Shown here: positions 10,941-23,884 of the stretch, one piece after another
Layout of the letters: each line of letters opens with the position of its first letter
How positions within the stretch are numbered: position 1 is the first letter of the stretch
Source: Liolophura sinensis
Lineage: Eukaryota; Mollusca; Polyplacophora; Chitonida; Chitonidae
Length of the DNA stretch: 64,000 nt
Direction: 5' to 3'
Assembly (NCBI RefSeq): GCF_032854445.1
Contig: NC_088302.1
Span: forward strand, 50,562,046 to 50,626,045
Notes under the pieces: model-generated
Database searches by the model: none
Told to the model about the DNA's origin: nothing
The model's input: the letters and a program-made list of their open reading frames with translations, nothing else
Program-made: the position numbers and the translations under genes

Positions 10941-12195
10941 GACCTGGCCCGGCGCGCCGGCTCACCGACGTATTATCCCCTTCGGCACCACTCGGCAGAA
11001 ATCGGAAACCTAGAAATCGACCAATGATAGAAGTGTGTTAATATTAACAGCCTAAGTCTATATCTACAACTGTGCAAATGTGAGGTAGGACTGTTTTTTT
11101 CTTACAAAGTCACCCCGCTTGTGCAGTAATGAATGAAATAAGCAATTTAAAAGAAGTGAGAAAATTAAAACGACTGTCATGTTTACCTACAGGTAACGGC
11201 TGAACTGCGGCCGAGTCATTTCATGTTAGTTAAACAGGTTTTGTGTGTACTTTTACCGCTACCGAGACAGATATTTTATTGTCAGCCTTACATTATCTGA
11301 AGCGTTGCTTAGTGAGCGTTATCCAGGTCAAACTAAGTAGAATTACCACTTTAGCTGAAGCCCTGGATTAAATGAACCGTGAAGGACTGCGCGAATCGAC
11401 TATATGATGTATACCGGTACATATTTGTGTAGCACATTTAATCGTGAATGTTCGGTTGAGTTGTCTCGTGAGCGGCCCAGCGGTGACATCGTCGTAGTTT
11501 GACACGTCCGCCAAGTCTAAGCCGGCAATCTATCACTGTGTGGACAATGGCTCACGGCTACACGTTCACTGACCAGCTACCAAACTGACCTCTACTCCGA
11601 TGAATGAACGCAATTCATTCATGCCTAGCGCAACTCCGATTGGCCGGCAAGACACACCGACCGTCAGGCCCACACCAGCTACACGTGATCATCTGACCTA
11701 TTTCCAGGCGACGATCAGCTGTTCTCGAGACAAACAGTGCAGCTTCAGTATTAAATACCTGATCGGAGAATTCGGGTCAAAGACGACTAAGGCAAAGAGC
11801 CAAAAGCCAACACACCCTAACCCCGACTTAGTTTTCTCTATTATCTGGGCCAATCACTTCAAAAGCCTTGGTTAACCCATTTTCTTCATAAATGAGTAAA
11901 GTAAACAAATTGTAAACCATTGTACAGTGCTCTGCTGAAGGTAGACCTTTCTGTTTATCAGGCCCCGGTAACAACTGTCAACCCTACTTGACCGCCATGT
12001 CTACGTTGTCACTATGGACCCACTCAGACTCATCATGTATTACTGGCATTTCCAGCTCCAGTTCACGTAAGAAAAAAACAAGGTGTTGGAAGACTTGCTA
12101 CCTCCGTTACGTATATTAACTCCACTAAATGTTTTCTCAATACTCTGCACCTAAGGCCTTAAAAGAAGAAGTTGTAACTTCCTCGCTTGGCGTTC
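10941..12195. other. Upstream region of the ASMT-like gene, no gene seen
   Basis: A 91-codon ATG frame at 11600-11875 (plus) is the longest here. It is rich in Thr, Pro, Lys and Ser and I recognise no domain, so it is probably chance. The region may hold distal regulatory sequence for the divergently placed methyltransferase gene. Confidence 0.5.
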
Positions 12196-12197
12196 AG

Positions 12198-12444
12198 CAT
12201 GAAGGGGATAGTGCAAAGACTGGTTGATCCATATCAGTATAATGGCTGTGGCGGGTCGGCTTACTTGCCTTAGGTAAGGCATCTCAGTGAAACAGCACTA
12301 GATAAAAGAGCGGTGGAAATCCGTCATGCAACAAGGAGGCACATTACATGCACTCTAAGGATTCCTTCGTCGTCATATGCCGTCATATAAATTGTTAAGT
12401 ACAACATTAAACCCTAAGCACTCACTCACTCACTCACTCACTCA
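12198..12444 (+). mobile_element. SINE-type element with (CACT)n tail
   Basis: Recognised internal blocks are GAAGGGGATAGTGCAAAGAC, CAGTATAATGGCTGTGGCGG, CATCTCAGTGAAACAGCAC and AAGTACAACATTAAACCC, followed by seven CACT-type units. I remember this arrangement as a very common mollusc SINE. No long target duplication is obvious. It is a different family from the TAAA-tailed SINE found elsewhere in the window. Confidence 0.7.
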
Positions 12445-13060
12445 GTACTCTCAGAGCCTGAGAGTCATCAGTTTATCGTGTAGGCCTATATGTGTATAGA
12501 CACGAAAACCTTAATCAAGTTCTTTTGAGAAACCGTTTGGGAAGCTCAAACTTTCAGTGCAGACGCATCTGGCGTAAAGAGAATGCATTAATCCAGTATG
12601 ATGTTTCTGCATTTTCTAACGCCTTTGATCACAGATATCAGGGGTAATTGCTTTAGCACATAAAAACTCTTTGGTCTGCGAATTTCTAAAATGCTGTTAA
12701 TGCATGGGTAAATGTACCATATAATTTATTTATCCTGCCCGGTGGGTTGATTTCAGACCACTGAACGCAGCCTGCAGTGCTTCAAAAAATTCGTTTAATA
12801 ATGTTCAGGCCTACTACCTACACACACTTTGCGTTAAAGGGTCGCGGTATCTGAGTGCTCTCTCGTGCATTGTTCGGTTGAAGCGCTCCACCAGCGTTTC
12901 GCGGAATCAGCAGAGTTATAAATGCACTTATTGTCTGGTGACTTTATCCGGAAGAAAATTTATCTTTTCCCACCATGCATGCGGTCTCTTGAAAACAGAT
13001 GGTTATTGTTACGTCATTACGTATGAAGTCTGTTGACTTGTGAATGTAATGAGTACACTG

Positions 13061-13068
13061 TATATAAG
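13061..13068 (+). promoter_or_regulatory. Candidate TATA box
   Basis: TATATAAG sits about 127 bp before the first substantial ATG of a short hydrophobic ORF at 13195. Between them lies a minimal ATG-TAG at 13167-13172. The spacing resembles that of the TATA box and ATG of the methyltransferase gene. It could equally be chance in AT-rich DNA. Confidence 0.3.
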
Positions 13069-13194
13069 ACTTACAAACATAGAGAGACTTATCACCACAA
13101 CCTATTTCCAGGCTCTTGGCAATTGTGCTGACAGAACGAGAGAAGTGTCAAGAGTTGGTACAGACGATGTAGAGCTGGCTACTGTGAGGACGCT

Positions 13195-13317
13195 ATGACC
13201 ATGCGGTATACTGGAGACCATGACACCCTCACACCGACTGTCCCTATATCTACAACTTGGCTGCTTACTGCTCTCCTAGTTCACTTATGGTTAACACCTC
13301 TCGCATTTTTTTCTTGA
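13195..13317 (+). CDS. Hypothetical 40-aa ORF with hydrophobic C-terminal half
   Basis: ATG to TGA. Residues 1-18 are polar (MTMRYTGDHDTLTPTVPI) and residues 19-39 are a single hydrophobic stretch (TWLLTALLVHLWLTPLAFF). It could be a first exon of an unseen gene, a small membrane peptide, or noise. I recognise no family, and no downstream exon was found. The only support is the TATA-like box upstream. Confidence 0.2.
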   Translation: MTMRYTGDHDTLTPTVPISTTWLLTALLVHLWLTPLAFFS

Positions 13318-14100
13318 AATATTCAAATTTTAGTACAAATCTCAAATTTACAGAACTCTAAAATTAAATGGAATCAAAAAGATGCTACAGAAACAGCCCG
13401 ATAATAGGCGTGTGGAGTTTTGTCAGACACTGTGTGGTAGCAATCTTCTTCTCTCTGTTAGCTAATGGCTTGCAAACAGTAAAAGATATCGCCACAGACA
13501 ATGCACTGACTTTATAGAGCTGTGGGGACATTTAATTAGAAATGTCCATAAATGCTTTGCCATATAATTGCTAGTATTCCGCAATCGGACCAGATTTACA
13601 AAGAGGATTTTAGAAGTACGATATTCTTGAGTATTACGGTGACCAACAATCAAAATAAATAAATAAATAAATAAGAATAAGTAAATGTACTTGACGTCAT
13701 ATCTTTATGTCCCCTCCCAATACCTGATGCTGGGCTAAATTGAAATCGCATTCTTGTGGGAACTCAGAGCTCATCGATACCTATATGTAGAACTCTGTAG
13801 AAGGATTTATACTTTGCCCAAAAGCTGGTATCAGTCGCAGTATACAGGACAATAAGGAAATCTCTGGAAAGCCTGTAGTTATTCTTAACAGGTAAACAAG
13901 GTCAGCTGTTGAGGCCTCAAGCAGGGTCAACACGCTGACCTACAGCTCAGTGTGCACGGATTAATCCCTAACATGCGTGGTGGGTTATACAATATAAGAA
14001 TTACATTTACGGCACTGACACTAAAACGAAATAACACGTAGATTTTTGTCACGCATGCTCCGTGGATTTTTAAGCACTATCATATAATATGTATATTCGT
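13318..14100. other. Intergenic, no gene seen
   Basis: Contains a short (AAAT)n run near 13654-13675. No convincing frame or RNA feature. Confidence 0.6.
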
Positions 14101-14123
14101 ACGTGAGAAGCTATGTCAACAAC

Positions 14124-14251
14124 CTACGGATTGTCGTGGGATTCCCCTGGGCTCTGCCCGGTTTCCTCCCACCAAAATGCTGGCCGCCGTCGTATAAGTG
14201 AAATATTCTTGAGTACGGCGTAAAACACCAGTAAAATAAATAAATAAATAA
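14124..14251 (+). mobile_element. TAAA-tailed tRNA-derived SINE, 5'-truncated copy 1
   Basis: Blocks in element order: GGGCTCTGCCCGGTTTCCTC, AATGCTGGCCGCCGTCGTAT, AAGTGAAATATTCTTGAGTA, CGGCGTAAAACACCAGT and a tail AAATAAATAAATAAATA. The tRNA-like head seen in the 34850 copy is missing. Confidence 0.85.
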
Positions 14252-14699
14252 TATGTGTATTAATTTGTGCGTGAAATATAATTTAATTACACAATTTTGC
14301 ATATTTGCATGTGTTCAAAAATTTTATTTCCCCTTTTTCTTTGGGAAACATTTGTGTATCGTGAAAATGTTGTTTCATGAACTAGTTGGTAAAAATGAAG
14401 CTAGATATTCATTTTGTCTCTTTCAAGCGAAACGTCATGGTGAAGCAATGGAATACTTGATATGGTCCTGAAACCACAAATATACCCAAAGTTTTTCAAT
14501 TTATCAGAAGCAGGTTAACTAGAGAATAAAATGTTTCAGCTAAATTAACTTAACCCGATAACTTCGATAAGGATAGTTTGGAAATAATTTATTGCGGTAC
14601 CAACTCTGTAATTTTAATTTAGATACATAAAGCCTTTATTTACGATTGTTCATTTTTTTCAAAAACAAATACTGGATATTCCAGAAGTTGAAGACAAAG

Positions 14700-15350
14700 C
14701 ATCGTGTCACTCCTGCTTCTGTCACGGCATAAAATAAAGTATATTATCACCTAAAACCAAGCATCACGACTCTGACTATTGTCACATAACCAAGTATCAC
14801 CAATCTGAAAATTATCACGTAACCATGTATCACCATTCTGACTAATAACACGTAACCAATTATTACCATTCCGACCATTATCACGCAAACAAGTAACACA
14901 ACTCTGACTATTATCCCGCAACCAAGTATCACCACTCTGACTATTATCAAGCAACCAAGTTTCGCTACTTTGACCATTATCACATGACTATGTATCACCA
15001 TTCTGACTATTATCAGGTAACCATGGAATACCATTTTAAGTATTATCACATAACCAAGTATCACCACTCTGACTATTATCACGAAATCAAGTATCACCAC
15101 TCGGACTATTATTGCGTAACCAAGTATCACCATTCTGACTATTATTACATAATGAAGTATCACCATTCTGACCATTACCACGGAACAAAGTATCCCCGCA
15201 GTGACTGTTATCACAGCACAATCAATCCCATCACGGCACAATGTACAGCGTAGCGTCAGCGTATTGTCAGCCCACAAAGTACAGCGTATCGTCACACCCC
15301 TTATTATCATCATACAAAGTACCGCGTATCATCACACCCCATATTATCCC
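14700..15350. repeat. 33-bp minisatellite, about 14 copies, with degenerate 3' extension
   Basis: The unit combines ACCAAGTATCACCACTCTGA and CTATTATCACGTA. After about 15200 it passes into a looser repeat around ACAAAGTACAGCGTATCGTC. The 33-bp period keeps several frames open (188 codons on the minus strand), which is an artefact of the period. Confidence 0.88.
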
Positions 15351-16140
15351 GAGATTTATTCTGTATTTTCCTGAAGGCTGTTATATTTCTGTTCAACAGT
15401 GAACTGTAAAATGTGAGAATATATTTGAAAGAAATCTTTTTCACTGAGTGTGTTACCTTGATGATTAATCATCACGCCCACTGAAAGGATGGCCACACCT
15501 ACTGACCCAGCCCTATTGTCGTAAGAGCAAACGTCAATCATCTTGTCGGCCATGCATCTTAGCTATTTATGGACTAATTGCACTTTTGGCAAAGCAGAGA
15601 TCAACTGACCTCTGCACGTAAAGGTCACTAATAACCAGGTCATACCTTTGCCCTCAACCTGAGCCGGATTGTGACCTAACACCGGCTCGTAGGCCTACCG
15701 TTTTAGGTGCTGCTATATACCCAGGCTGGGTTTGAGACGACGCTATTTGTCCCGTATACATGCATAAGTAGTTCAAAGTTGCAACACCCTCACCCCACTC
15801 GCACTAAAATCTGTACAGCCCATTTTCAACCAAAGAAATACAGTGAGCGATCATGCTGACATCAATGGCCACAAATTTGCAAAACATTGCTCCTTGCTGG
15901 ACATTCTCTGGAATGCAATGAAAAGTGACTCAGCATCAAACCCTTCCAAAAAGGAAAATCTTTGAACATTGTACAGATTACCAAAGAACTGAGAAAGAAC
16001 AGAAAGTAGGGGAACTAGAGCAGAGTGGTACAAAAAGAAGGGTGTCATTAATATTGAGCGATTAGGGAAAACGATAAGATCTGAGGAATTTATCTTGATG
16101 TGACAAGAGGCAAAAATGTAACACAGTGAAGGTATTTTAC
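15351..16140. other. Intergenic, no gene seen
   Basis: A 106-codon minus frame spans 15851-16171 with many Phe, Ser and Leu. No domain was recognised and it runs into a tandem repeat. Confidence 0.5.
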
Positions 16141-16460
16141 AGTAGTGTCCCAAGAGACACTGATATAACACTTATTCCGTACCGCTACTTATTTTGTGCA
16201 TCATTACAACAGTACCACAAGCGACACTAAAGTCACATTGACTCCATTACAACAGCATCACAAGATGGACTAATGTAACACTTACTTCGTGCGTCATTAC
16301 AACAGTACCCAAGAAACTCCAGCGCAAGACTTACTCCGTTCTTTATTACAAGAGTATCACAAGAGGCACTAATTCTACATTGGCATCGTACTTCATTACA
16401 ACAGTACCACATATATCAACGACTCGATACTTCAATACAAAAGCACCTCGGAATTAAGGA
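16140..16460. repeat. Degenerate tandem repeat, about 45-50 bp unit, about 6 copies
   Basis: Each copy starts with a version of CATTACAACAGTACCACAAG and contains CACTAA and ACACTTACTTCGT-like parts. Copies differ in length, so the array looks old. Confidence 0.65.
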
Positions 16461-18055
16461 ATGGCTACATGGGTACTCCATTACAGTAATAACAAGTTAC
16501 AAACTTAATGCATGCATCAGTGCCGTTCATGGCAACGGTAAATCTGGCAGAGAAGCCAAAATATATGACTAGAAATACAACTGCAAGACGCCGTTGTCGG
16601 GATTAAATAGGATTACATAGCTGTACATGTACATATTGTAGCTTATATCATATACACAATACAACATGAGCAACAAATATTAGCTTCCTCAGTGAAAGCA
16701 CGATATGAGGCTTTAGGAGTTAATAGATGTTGCATCACTTGCGCGACGCCTAGCTTTGTGGCACAACGTCATAGTTGATGGCGTGGTATGGTCTGGTGTG
16801 ACGTCAGTTTGTTTCTTTACTATAATACAATCTTGTTGATATTAAAATCAGTGGGTATTAATGCATTAGATATTTGGAATACTTCAGGACAAAACCTATC
16901 CATTTCTATGTTTTGAAATCATACCTCTAAACTATTAAGTAAGCTATGTCTACACCTCACAGAATCCGTTCTTCAAACATTAAATGACATATCTATTCAG
17001 AGTTAACCCATATATATTTTTTCTTACGTTAACTCTGTATGCATTGCCATTTATACTCAAAAAAGAATTTCCCTGCATACACTCCATATAAACTTGCTTT
17101 TGATCATGCGAAAACGTTGACAGATTACCATTTTTTTATCTGAACTCGGTTCACTGGATATGCATAGTTCCAGTTTCATTTTATTTCACTTTATCTGTAC
17201 AGTTGAACTTAGTGCATGTAGCCAAACTTCATTTATCACTGCAGGGAAGTCATTGTTTAGTCAAAACTCCGTATCTGATATTGGTGGGAAATATAATAAC
17301 TGTACAATACACAGATCTATTACAGGGCGAGGCATAAAGAGTGCAAAGTAATATACTGAGACAGAAATAGACATTTGTTATTCAAACGGAAATATTAACT
17401 GAACCGCATGCTTCACTGTCATATTGCACATCGTTTCCCCCGACACAAACTACGTTCTGTCCAAATGTTGAAAATAGGAATAAGGGATGTTTAAATGAAG
17501 TGAAGAATGGAAGGTCGACGCACTGGTGAAAACGGACGACTCACACAGTACATTTGACGGATGTATAAATAACTAGACCTAAATATGCTGAATATCTGCT
17601 CATGATCTGGACTGAATTGAATTAAGTTCTTTAAGAGCAACAAACTGGTCAAACATGTGGAACGAGTTCATCTTGGTAGACTTGAGTGAGATAGACAGAC
17701 CAACTTTAAATTAAAAGGTAACACAGTACGAGAGAGGTGAATTGGTTGAATGGTTCAGACAGTCAGTCCAGGCACATGCGCAAATGGTTATGGCACTCTG
17801 AATTCAAAGTGCACTAGAAGATATTGTCCATCCTATAGAGATTAAAAGGCGCAGAAGGAATTTAGTAGAGTAAAAATTAATGTCTGTGCGCTTCATAAAA
17901 TAAATTTATATTAGATTAAGATAATGATAAACACAACTGCATCTGTAACGAAAATGGTCGTGCATGAAACATTGATGATGCTCTACAGTGCTGAACAGCG
18001 CATAAGGCAAGCAAGGTACAGTTGATCAAATCCCAGGATATGGGAAATCATAGGG
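16461..18055. other. Intergenic, no gene seen
   Basis: AT-rich sequence with only short open frames. A TGACGTCA-type CRE lies at about 16798. No further structure recognised. Confidence 0.55.
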
Positions 18056-18062
18056 GCAGTGA

Positions 18063-18925
18063 TTGTGTGGTCGGGTTATCACCAACACTCATGGGTTATC
18101 ACTAGTAGGCCGGAGCAGTAGTTGTGAGAGTGGGTTATCACGAAAAGACTGGAGCAGTAGACGTGTTATCTCTAATGGATGGGATCGGCAGTTGTGTGAG
18201 TGGGTTATCACTTGTGGACGGGATCAGCAGCTGTGTGAGTGGGTTATCACTTGTGGACCGGAACAGCAGCTGTGTGAGTGGGCTATTACTAGTGGACCGG
18301 ATCAGAAGCTGTGTGAGTGGGTTATCACTTGTGGACCGGAACAGCAGCTGTGTGAGTGAGCTATTACTAGTGGACCGGATCAGAAGCTGTGTGAGTGGGT
18401 TATCACTTGTGGACCGGAACAGCAGCTGTGTGAGTGGGTTATCACTTGTGGACCGGAACAGCAGCTGTGTGAGTGGGCTATTACTAGTGGACCGGATCAG
18501 AAGCTGTGTGAGTGGGTTATCACTTGTGGACCGGAACAGCAGCTGTGTGAGTGGGTTATCACTTGTGGACCGGAACAGCAGCTGTGTGAGTGGGTTATCA
18601 CTTGTGGACCGGAACAGCAGCTGTGTGAGTGGACTATCACTAGTGGACCGGATCAGAAGCTGTGTGAGTGGGTTATCACTTGTGGGCCGGAACAGCAGCT
18701 GTGTGAGTTGGTTATCGCTGGTGGACCGGAGCAACAGTTGTGTGAGTTGGTTATCACTTGTGGACCAGATCAACAGTTGTGTGAGTGGGTTATCACTAGT
18801 GGACCGGATCAGCAGTTGTGTGAGTGGGTTATCACTAGTGGACCGGATCAGCAGTTGTGTGAGTGGGTTATCACTGGTGGACCGGAGCAACAGTTGTGTG
18901 AGTGGGTTATCACCAGTAGTTAGTT
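18063..18925. repeat. 39-bp minisatellite, about 22 copies
   Basis: The unit combines GTGGGTTATCACTTGTGGAC and CGGAACAGCAGCTGTGTGA. A variant with CTATTACTAG occurs at 18283, 18361, 18478 and (as CTATCACTAG) 18634, spaced 2, 3 and 4 units apart. Since 39 is divisible by three, frames of 250-275 codons are open on both strands, repeating SGLSLVDRNSSCV or its equivalents. This is taken as periodicity, not coding. Confidence 0.93.
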
Positions 18926-21240
18926 ACTGGTTAGTTAGTTATCGTCAATAGGCAATTGGATTTGACCCACATACCGACAAATTAACACATTTGGAGTGGG
19001 GAATTGGGGCAGTGTGATCGACATAGAATAAGACATCAACTGAGATAAATATTTCACACATATGACACTGTTTTTACTGAAATAAAAATTGTTTTGTCGT
19101 CTTTTCTTTCCATGACGCGATGACTAAGAGGCATTTAATTTCGAGTACGTCTACATAATTGTGGGCCTATTGATCTGTGTTGCTACGATCACGTGACATT
19201 AAATATAAATAGCTCTCAAGCTCGAGCGTAGGGTAAGCTGATTCGTCACCAAATCATTCCGCTAGAATGATTGTCATTAATCGGTCCAAATTACAACAAT
19301 AGATATTTCAGCTTAAAACAATGCATAGGAACAATGCGAATACAAAAATACAATTACGACGACAACCGGAATATACACCAACACACTACACGAATACATG
19401 CATTGTATACCAACAATACAGTGGTTACATTTATATACTCACGTTAATTCATACAAAGCCTTACCACAACACGTTGTAGGCAAGTTCCAGTGTTATCTAA
19501 ACAGTCTGCTAAATGGAATCTCCTGATTGCCCCGATACATCCAGTCATCTTGAACGTATACCTGGTGCAGGTTGGAGTTTTACTCCCGGCACTCTTATTT
19601 TCTCCTTAACGATACCTGGCCACCATATCAATCACCAATCAGTCACTCATTTAATCATTAATCTATTACCTTCTGTCCTCCTGAATATGTATATTCCAGA
19701 TCAACCCACCATTGCCCATCGCCAGTTTTATTCTTTCAAAAGAATTTGACCCCTTTACCGTGAAAGTTTAACTGGTGTAATATACTCCAGTAGGACAGAG
19801 TGTCATGTATAGTGTCATGTGTAGTGTCATGTTCGGTGAGACGGCACCATAAATGGTGACCCCATTACAATCCTCCTCTTACAGGAGGAATCGATGGCGA
19901 AAACAATTTATCGTAATAATGAGTGGAATTTTCGCTTATTCATCGAAGATTAAATATATTGGATTGAGGAAACCGGAATACCAAAATTAGGATGGAATCA
20001 TATTTAGTCAGGTACCTGACATGCGCAGTCGACCCGTGCCCGAATGAAGAGTTGGCGGTGGTATAGGCCATTCCACCTTTATCAACAGAGTGGTAGTCTG
20101 TATTTGAAGAAACTTGTGAGTGTGCTTTTTAATTTTAAATTCAATAATGTTGACGGTAGCGCTTTGCGTCGATTTGCCTTGCCCGAGGTATATGTTAACT
20201 GGAAGGTTTACTCATTACCATCCAGATTATTAGGCCTCAGCATATACACCTAGACATATATCCTGTTGATAATAAGTAGTGACTGAATCTGGGTCACAAT
20301 GAGGTTCAGATTTCATACTGTGACTTCTGACAAAGTAGTAACTGACCTAGATTGTGTAACCGGGTCATACAGAGCACGATATGATTTCACCAGTTGTGTA
20401 ACGGTATTTCGTCTGCGCTTTTTTATTTTATTTTTTTCCTATTTTATTTTTTTGAGACTCCACGCAGTCTGTTGTAGAGGAATAATTGAACTAGATTTAC
20501 AGCAAACACTACAGCACGTCTAAATTGAGTTTGACACATTTCATGCCAGGGTTTATGTGTCCTATAATATTATGCCTGAGGAGTTTTGCAACACATTACC
20601 GGTGGACAAAGACCGTGGTATAATAATCTGCCATCATCGGTGCAATTGAGCCGAAAGATCATTATATACAGCTGTGGTTTAAGACAAAACGAGTTTAAAA
20701 AGGCTGAAAATGAGATACAGCTGAGAGGACTGGCCTGTTTGACACCGTCGCAGAGATCCCAGCTGATCGTCTGGCATCCTGCCAACAGGACGTCGATGGC
20801 GTGCTGATAGCGGGCAGCCGCTAGATTTAGTTACAGTTCTGACTATATAAATCTCCACGAGTAAATTTGTTCAAGGCTAGATTCACAGACAAGGAAGTCC
20901 GAGGCAGAGCAGCAAACGAGTTTGCCTATATATATAACCACTTCAGCATGGAATGTAAAAAGTTTAATGAGTATTTTTCTTGCCAAAGCTACCCCATGTC
21001 GACTTGAGCTGTAGCTGGCGGAAACTGGGCCTCGGTTCGTACAATACACAGCAGAGTAGCTCTATAAAAAGTGTTTTTGCTTGACATTCCAATGTTTTTC
21101 ACGTCCGTCACCTTTTGTTTGTTATAAAATCTAGCGAGGATAAGCTGTGTATGACAGATGTAGTTTTGTAAATGCAAAGTGATAAGGTCAACCCAGGTTA
21201 AGCCAATTTCTTCGGTATTATCACCATCATGGATATGCAA
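18926..21240. other. Intergenic, no gene seen
   Basis: Three short direct copies of TAGTGTCATG lie near 19799-19835. Frames at 19513, 20044, 20299 and 20586 (69-78 codons) show no recognisable protein. Confidence 0.55.
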
Positions 21241-21246
21241 CGGAAC

Positions 21247-21360
21247 TGTTGATAATTTACAAGATGAAATTCAGCCAGCAAACTGTTGATGAATTACAAC
21301 ATGAAATTCTGCCAGCAAACTGTTGATGAGTTACAACATGAAATTCAGCCAGCAAACCAT
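21247..21360. repeat. Approximately 37-bp tandem repeat, 3 copies
   Basis: Copies of GTTGATGAATTACAACATGA followed by AATTCTGCCAGCAAACT, the first slightly diverged. Confidence 0.8.
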
Positions 21361-23300
21361 CCGTCAATAAATCATGAATTCAACGCACACAGCAAACCGT
21401 TAGACCCTTGAATGAAAATGAGAAGCACGTAAGACAGACAAGCCGATATGAACTGAGTATTTGGCTAAAGGATTGATAAATGCCTATGGCATCGCCGATT
21501 TTCACAGGTGAATCATTGTTAGCTATAATTATTATAAAATCTTTTCGGAATACCAGCAATTGTGAAATGAATAGTGTGAAATTTCACATTCAGATAATTA
21601 CGTTTCATGACTTTCAATTTTGAGCTCTTGTTTGGTCATTGTTTGTAAGACTTGTACAAGGCCTACATATACCTACATATGCATGTACTTAGACATCACA
21701 AGCAAAGGTGAGCATGCAGATACCACCAGCTAGACAACAGGAAACCTATCATCAAAACACACATTTATCGCAGAAGGCTGCTCCGGCTGGAATAGAGCTT
21801 GTATTACGGCCAATCTATGTGTGGGACAGAGCGCTAACCGCATTGCTTCTGTGATCTCCTCACGAGAAACTTATTTTTAGCTGATATTCCCAGAGTAAAC
21901 CAAATACATTTTTTTCAAATCAAGACGAATGTATCACGATATCAAGGCATCACTGGAAAGTCCAAAGTCCAACTGGAGTCCGCTTTTGTGCTATACTGAT
22001 AAGGAATGGCCACGAACAAGCAGTGTACAGATGATGTCGAATGTTTCCATCGGGTGATCTGACATGCTGACGTGGTTAGATCATGCGCGGCCTGTCTGAG
22101 AATCACGTGTGCACGAACAGCTGGCTTCTCCATAAAGCTCAGGGGGATTTCAGGGTGATGGGGAAAGTGCCCCCTTCGTATCAACTCTAGGCCGCCCCTG
22201 TGACACGTCTAGGAATGCTGGTTCGATAGCGAAACATGAAAACAACCATTTATACTTTCTCTGACATTTCGGTTTCTCTGACATTGTATGTATATGGGTG
22301 CTTGGGATTTTGCTTCGTACTTAGCAATTTTCAGTCATATGACGACGAGGAGTCATTAGGTGGGTGTACATACCGACATTGCAGTTCATCTGACATTGCA
22401 GTTTCTGTGACACTGGTTTCAATGCCCGCTGTTATAATTATTGGGAAGCGCCTTGTGTTTAATCTCTTCACTTCAAAAGCATAACTTTTGGTTATTTACT
22501 TGAAATTCTTCAAACCTTTAGTCCAGTTAATATTTTGTGATTGTATCTGTTTGTCAAACAGAGTAATTTGTTTGTGCCTACTACAACACGGATATGAAAT
22601 ATAAGCATAGAGTCATCAACAGACAGGGAATTGTATGGACAAAAAAACAAATGGAAAAACGGAGAAAATGTGACGTGTTTGTGCTAAATAGAAACTGCGG
22701 CAAAGTTCATGGCTGCGTTGAAAGGATTTCCGTGAATACGTATTTTCTCCCGCTGTCCCCACTGCATGTCTGTAGCTTCAGCATTAGCGTGGATGAACAA
22801 TGTATTATATATTTATATGTAAAAGATAAACTGGGAAACAGGCGCCTAAACAAAGGGAACTTGAACATGCCACAGGGCTTTCAAATACTAAACAATACGA
22901 ATTATTATTTTTACTAGCGGTTCGTGTCGAGTGGATGTTACAGAATCATATGGGATGTCAACGCGTGGTTAAGTTCTCGTAAGGGGAAAAAAACCCCAAC
23001 TTGTTCATATCAATCGGCACTTAGACACAACAAGGGTAAACTATGTGAAAAATGCCAGCAGAAACAACCTTGTAAAACCGCTGTTATGACGACTGGAGCG
23101 CCATATGCCATAGTAAACAATCGATCGCTTTGTGTCAAGTCGCTTCTGAGTGAGGTTGGATTTAGGTCCATGCTCCGAGATACACATCATACCATTTTAA
23201 CCGCAGCCTCGTTTTTCCCCAACCGCAACTTGTCTCGGCTAATAGAGACGTCAGCCTGAGTTTTGTTTACATAAATACTGTCTCCTATTGACTTTGTTAA
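21361..23300. other. Intergenic with two unexplained open frames
   Basis: Plus-strand frames at 22594-22917 (107 codons from ATG) and 22924-23259 (about 111 codons, no ATG at its left end) follow each other closely. Both are Lys/Asn/Cys-rich and I recognise neither. A segment CATATGACGACGAGGAGTCA (about 22338) resembles CATATGACGACGTGTCATAG at about 554, so part of this is dispersed repeat. Confidence 0.4.
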
Positions 23301-23376
23301 ACCGCCTCTCTTATATATATATATATTATATATTATATATATGTCTGTGTGTGTGTGTGTGTGATTAATTGATTTG

Positions 23377-23392
23377 ATTAATTAATTGTAAT

Positions 23393-23458
<66 letters not shown>

Positions 23459-23474
23459 ATTACAATTAATTAAT
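23377..23474. repeat. 98-bp near-perfect palindrome with (TA)n core
   Basis: ATTAATTAATTGTAATGGTA on the left is exactly complementary to TACCATTACAATTAATTAAT on the right, with about 58 bp of alternating TA between. It is preceded by (TA)n and (GT)n tracts at 23312-23363. Confidence 0.92.
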
Positions 23475-23884
23475 TGTACATGTTTGGGTGTGTTTGTGGT
23501 AATTGTAATGGTAATGTCGAGTCGTGCAAAAGATGCTATTACCGGTTTATTATATCACCAATTTTCGACACTTTTTCAAAGAACCAGCTAAAAAGTAAAA
23601 TATGCAGACAGTAACCAAGCATGCATGCATGGGAGAAGTTATAGACAGTTTGGAATGTCGTTGGATTAACATGAATCATTTATTTGTTTACCTGTTTCAC
23701 TTAATAAACAACGGGGGACAGATTTATGGATATATAGGAAACATGCGTACAAGGAATAAGAAGCAGGCCTTAGGGTAGTTACTGACTTACTTTCCCACGT
23801 GTGACGCACTGAACTCAGTGCATACCATATGGGAGTAATGACGGTGTTTGCGTAATGACTGTGTTTTCAGCGTTAATTAGTAGA

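Noticed and set aside
14747-15313. 188-codon minus-strand frame rich in Val/Ile (VRVVILGYVII repeats)
   Set aside because: Product of the 33-bp tandem repeat. The opposite strand is also open.
18124-18951. 275-codon plus-strand and 250-codon minus-strand open frames
   Set aside because: Both come from a 39-bp tandem array. A period divisible by three with a stop-free unit leaves several frames open. No start context or non-repeat domain.
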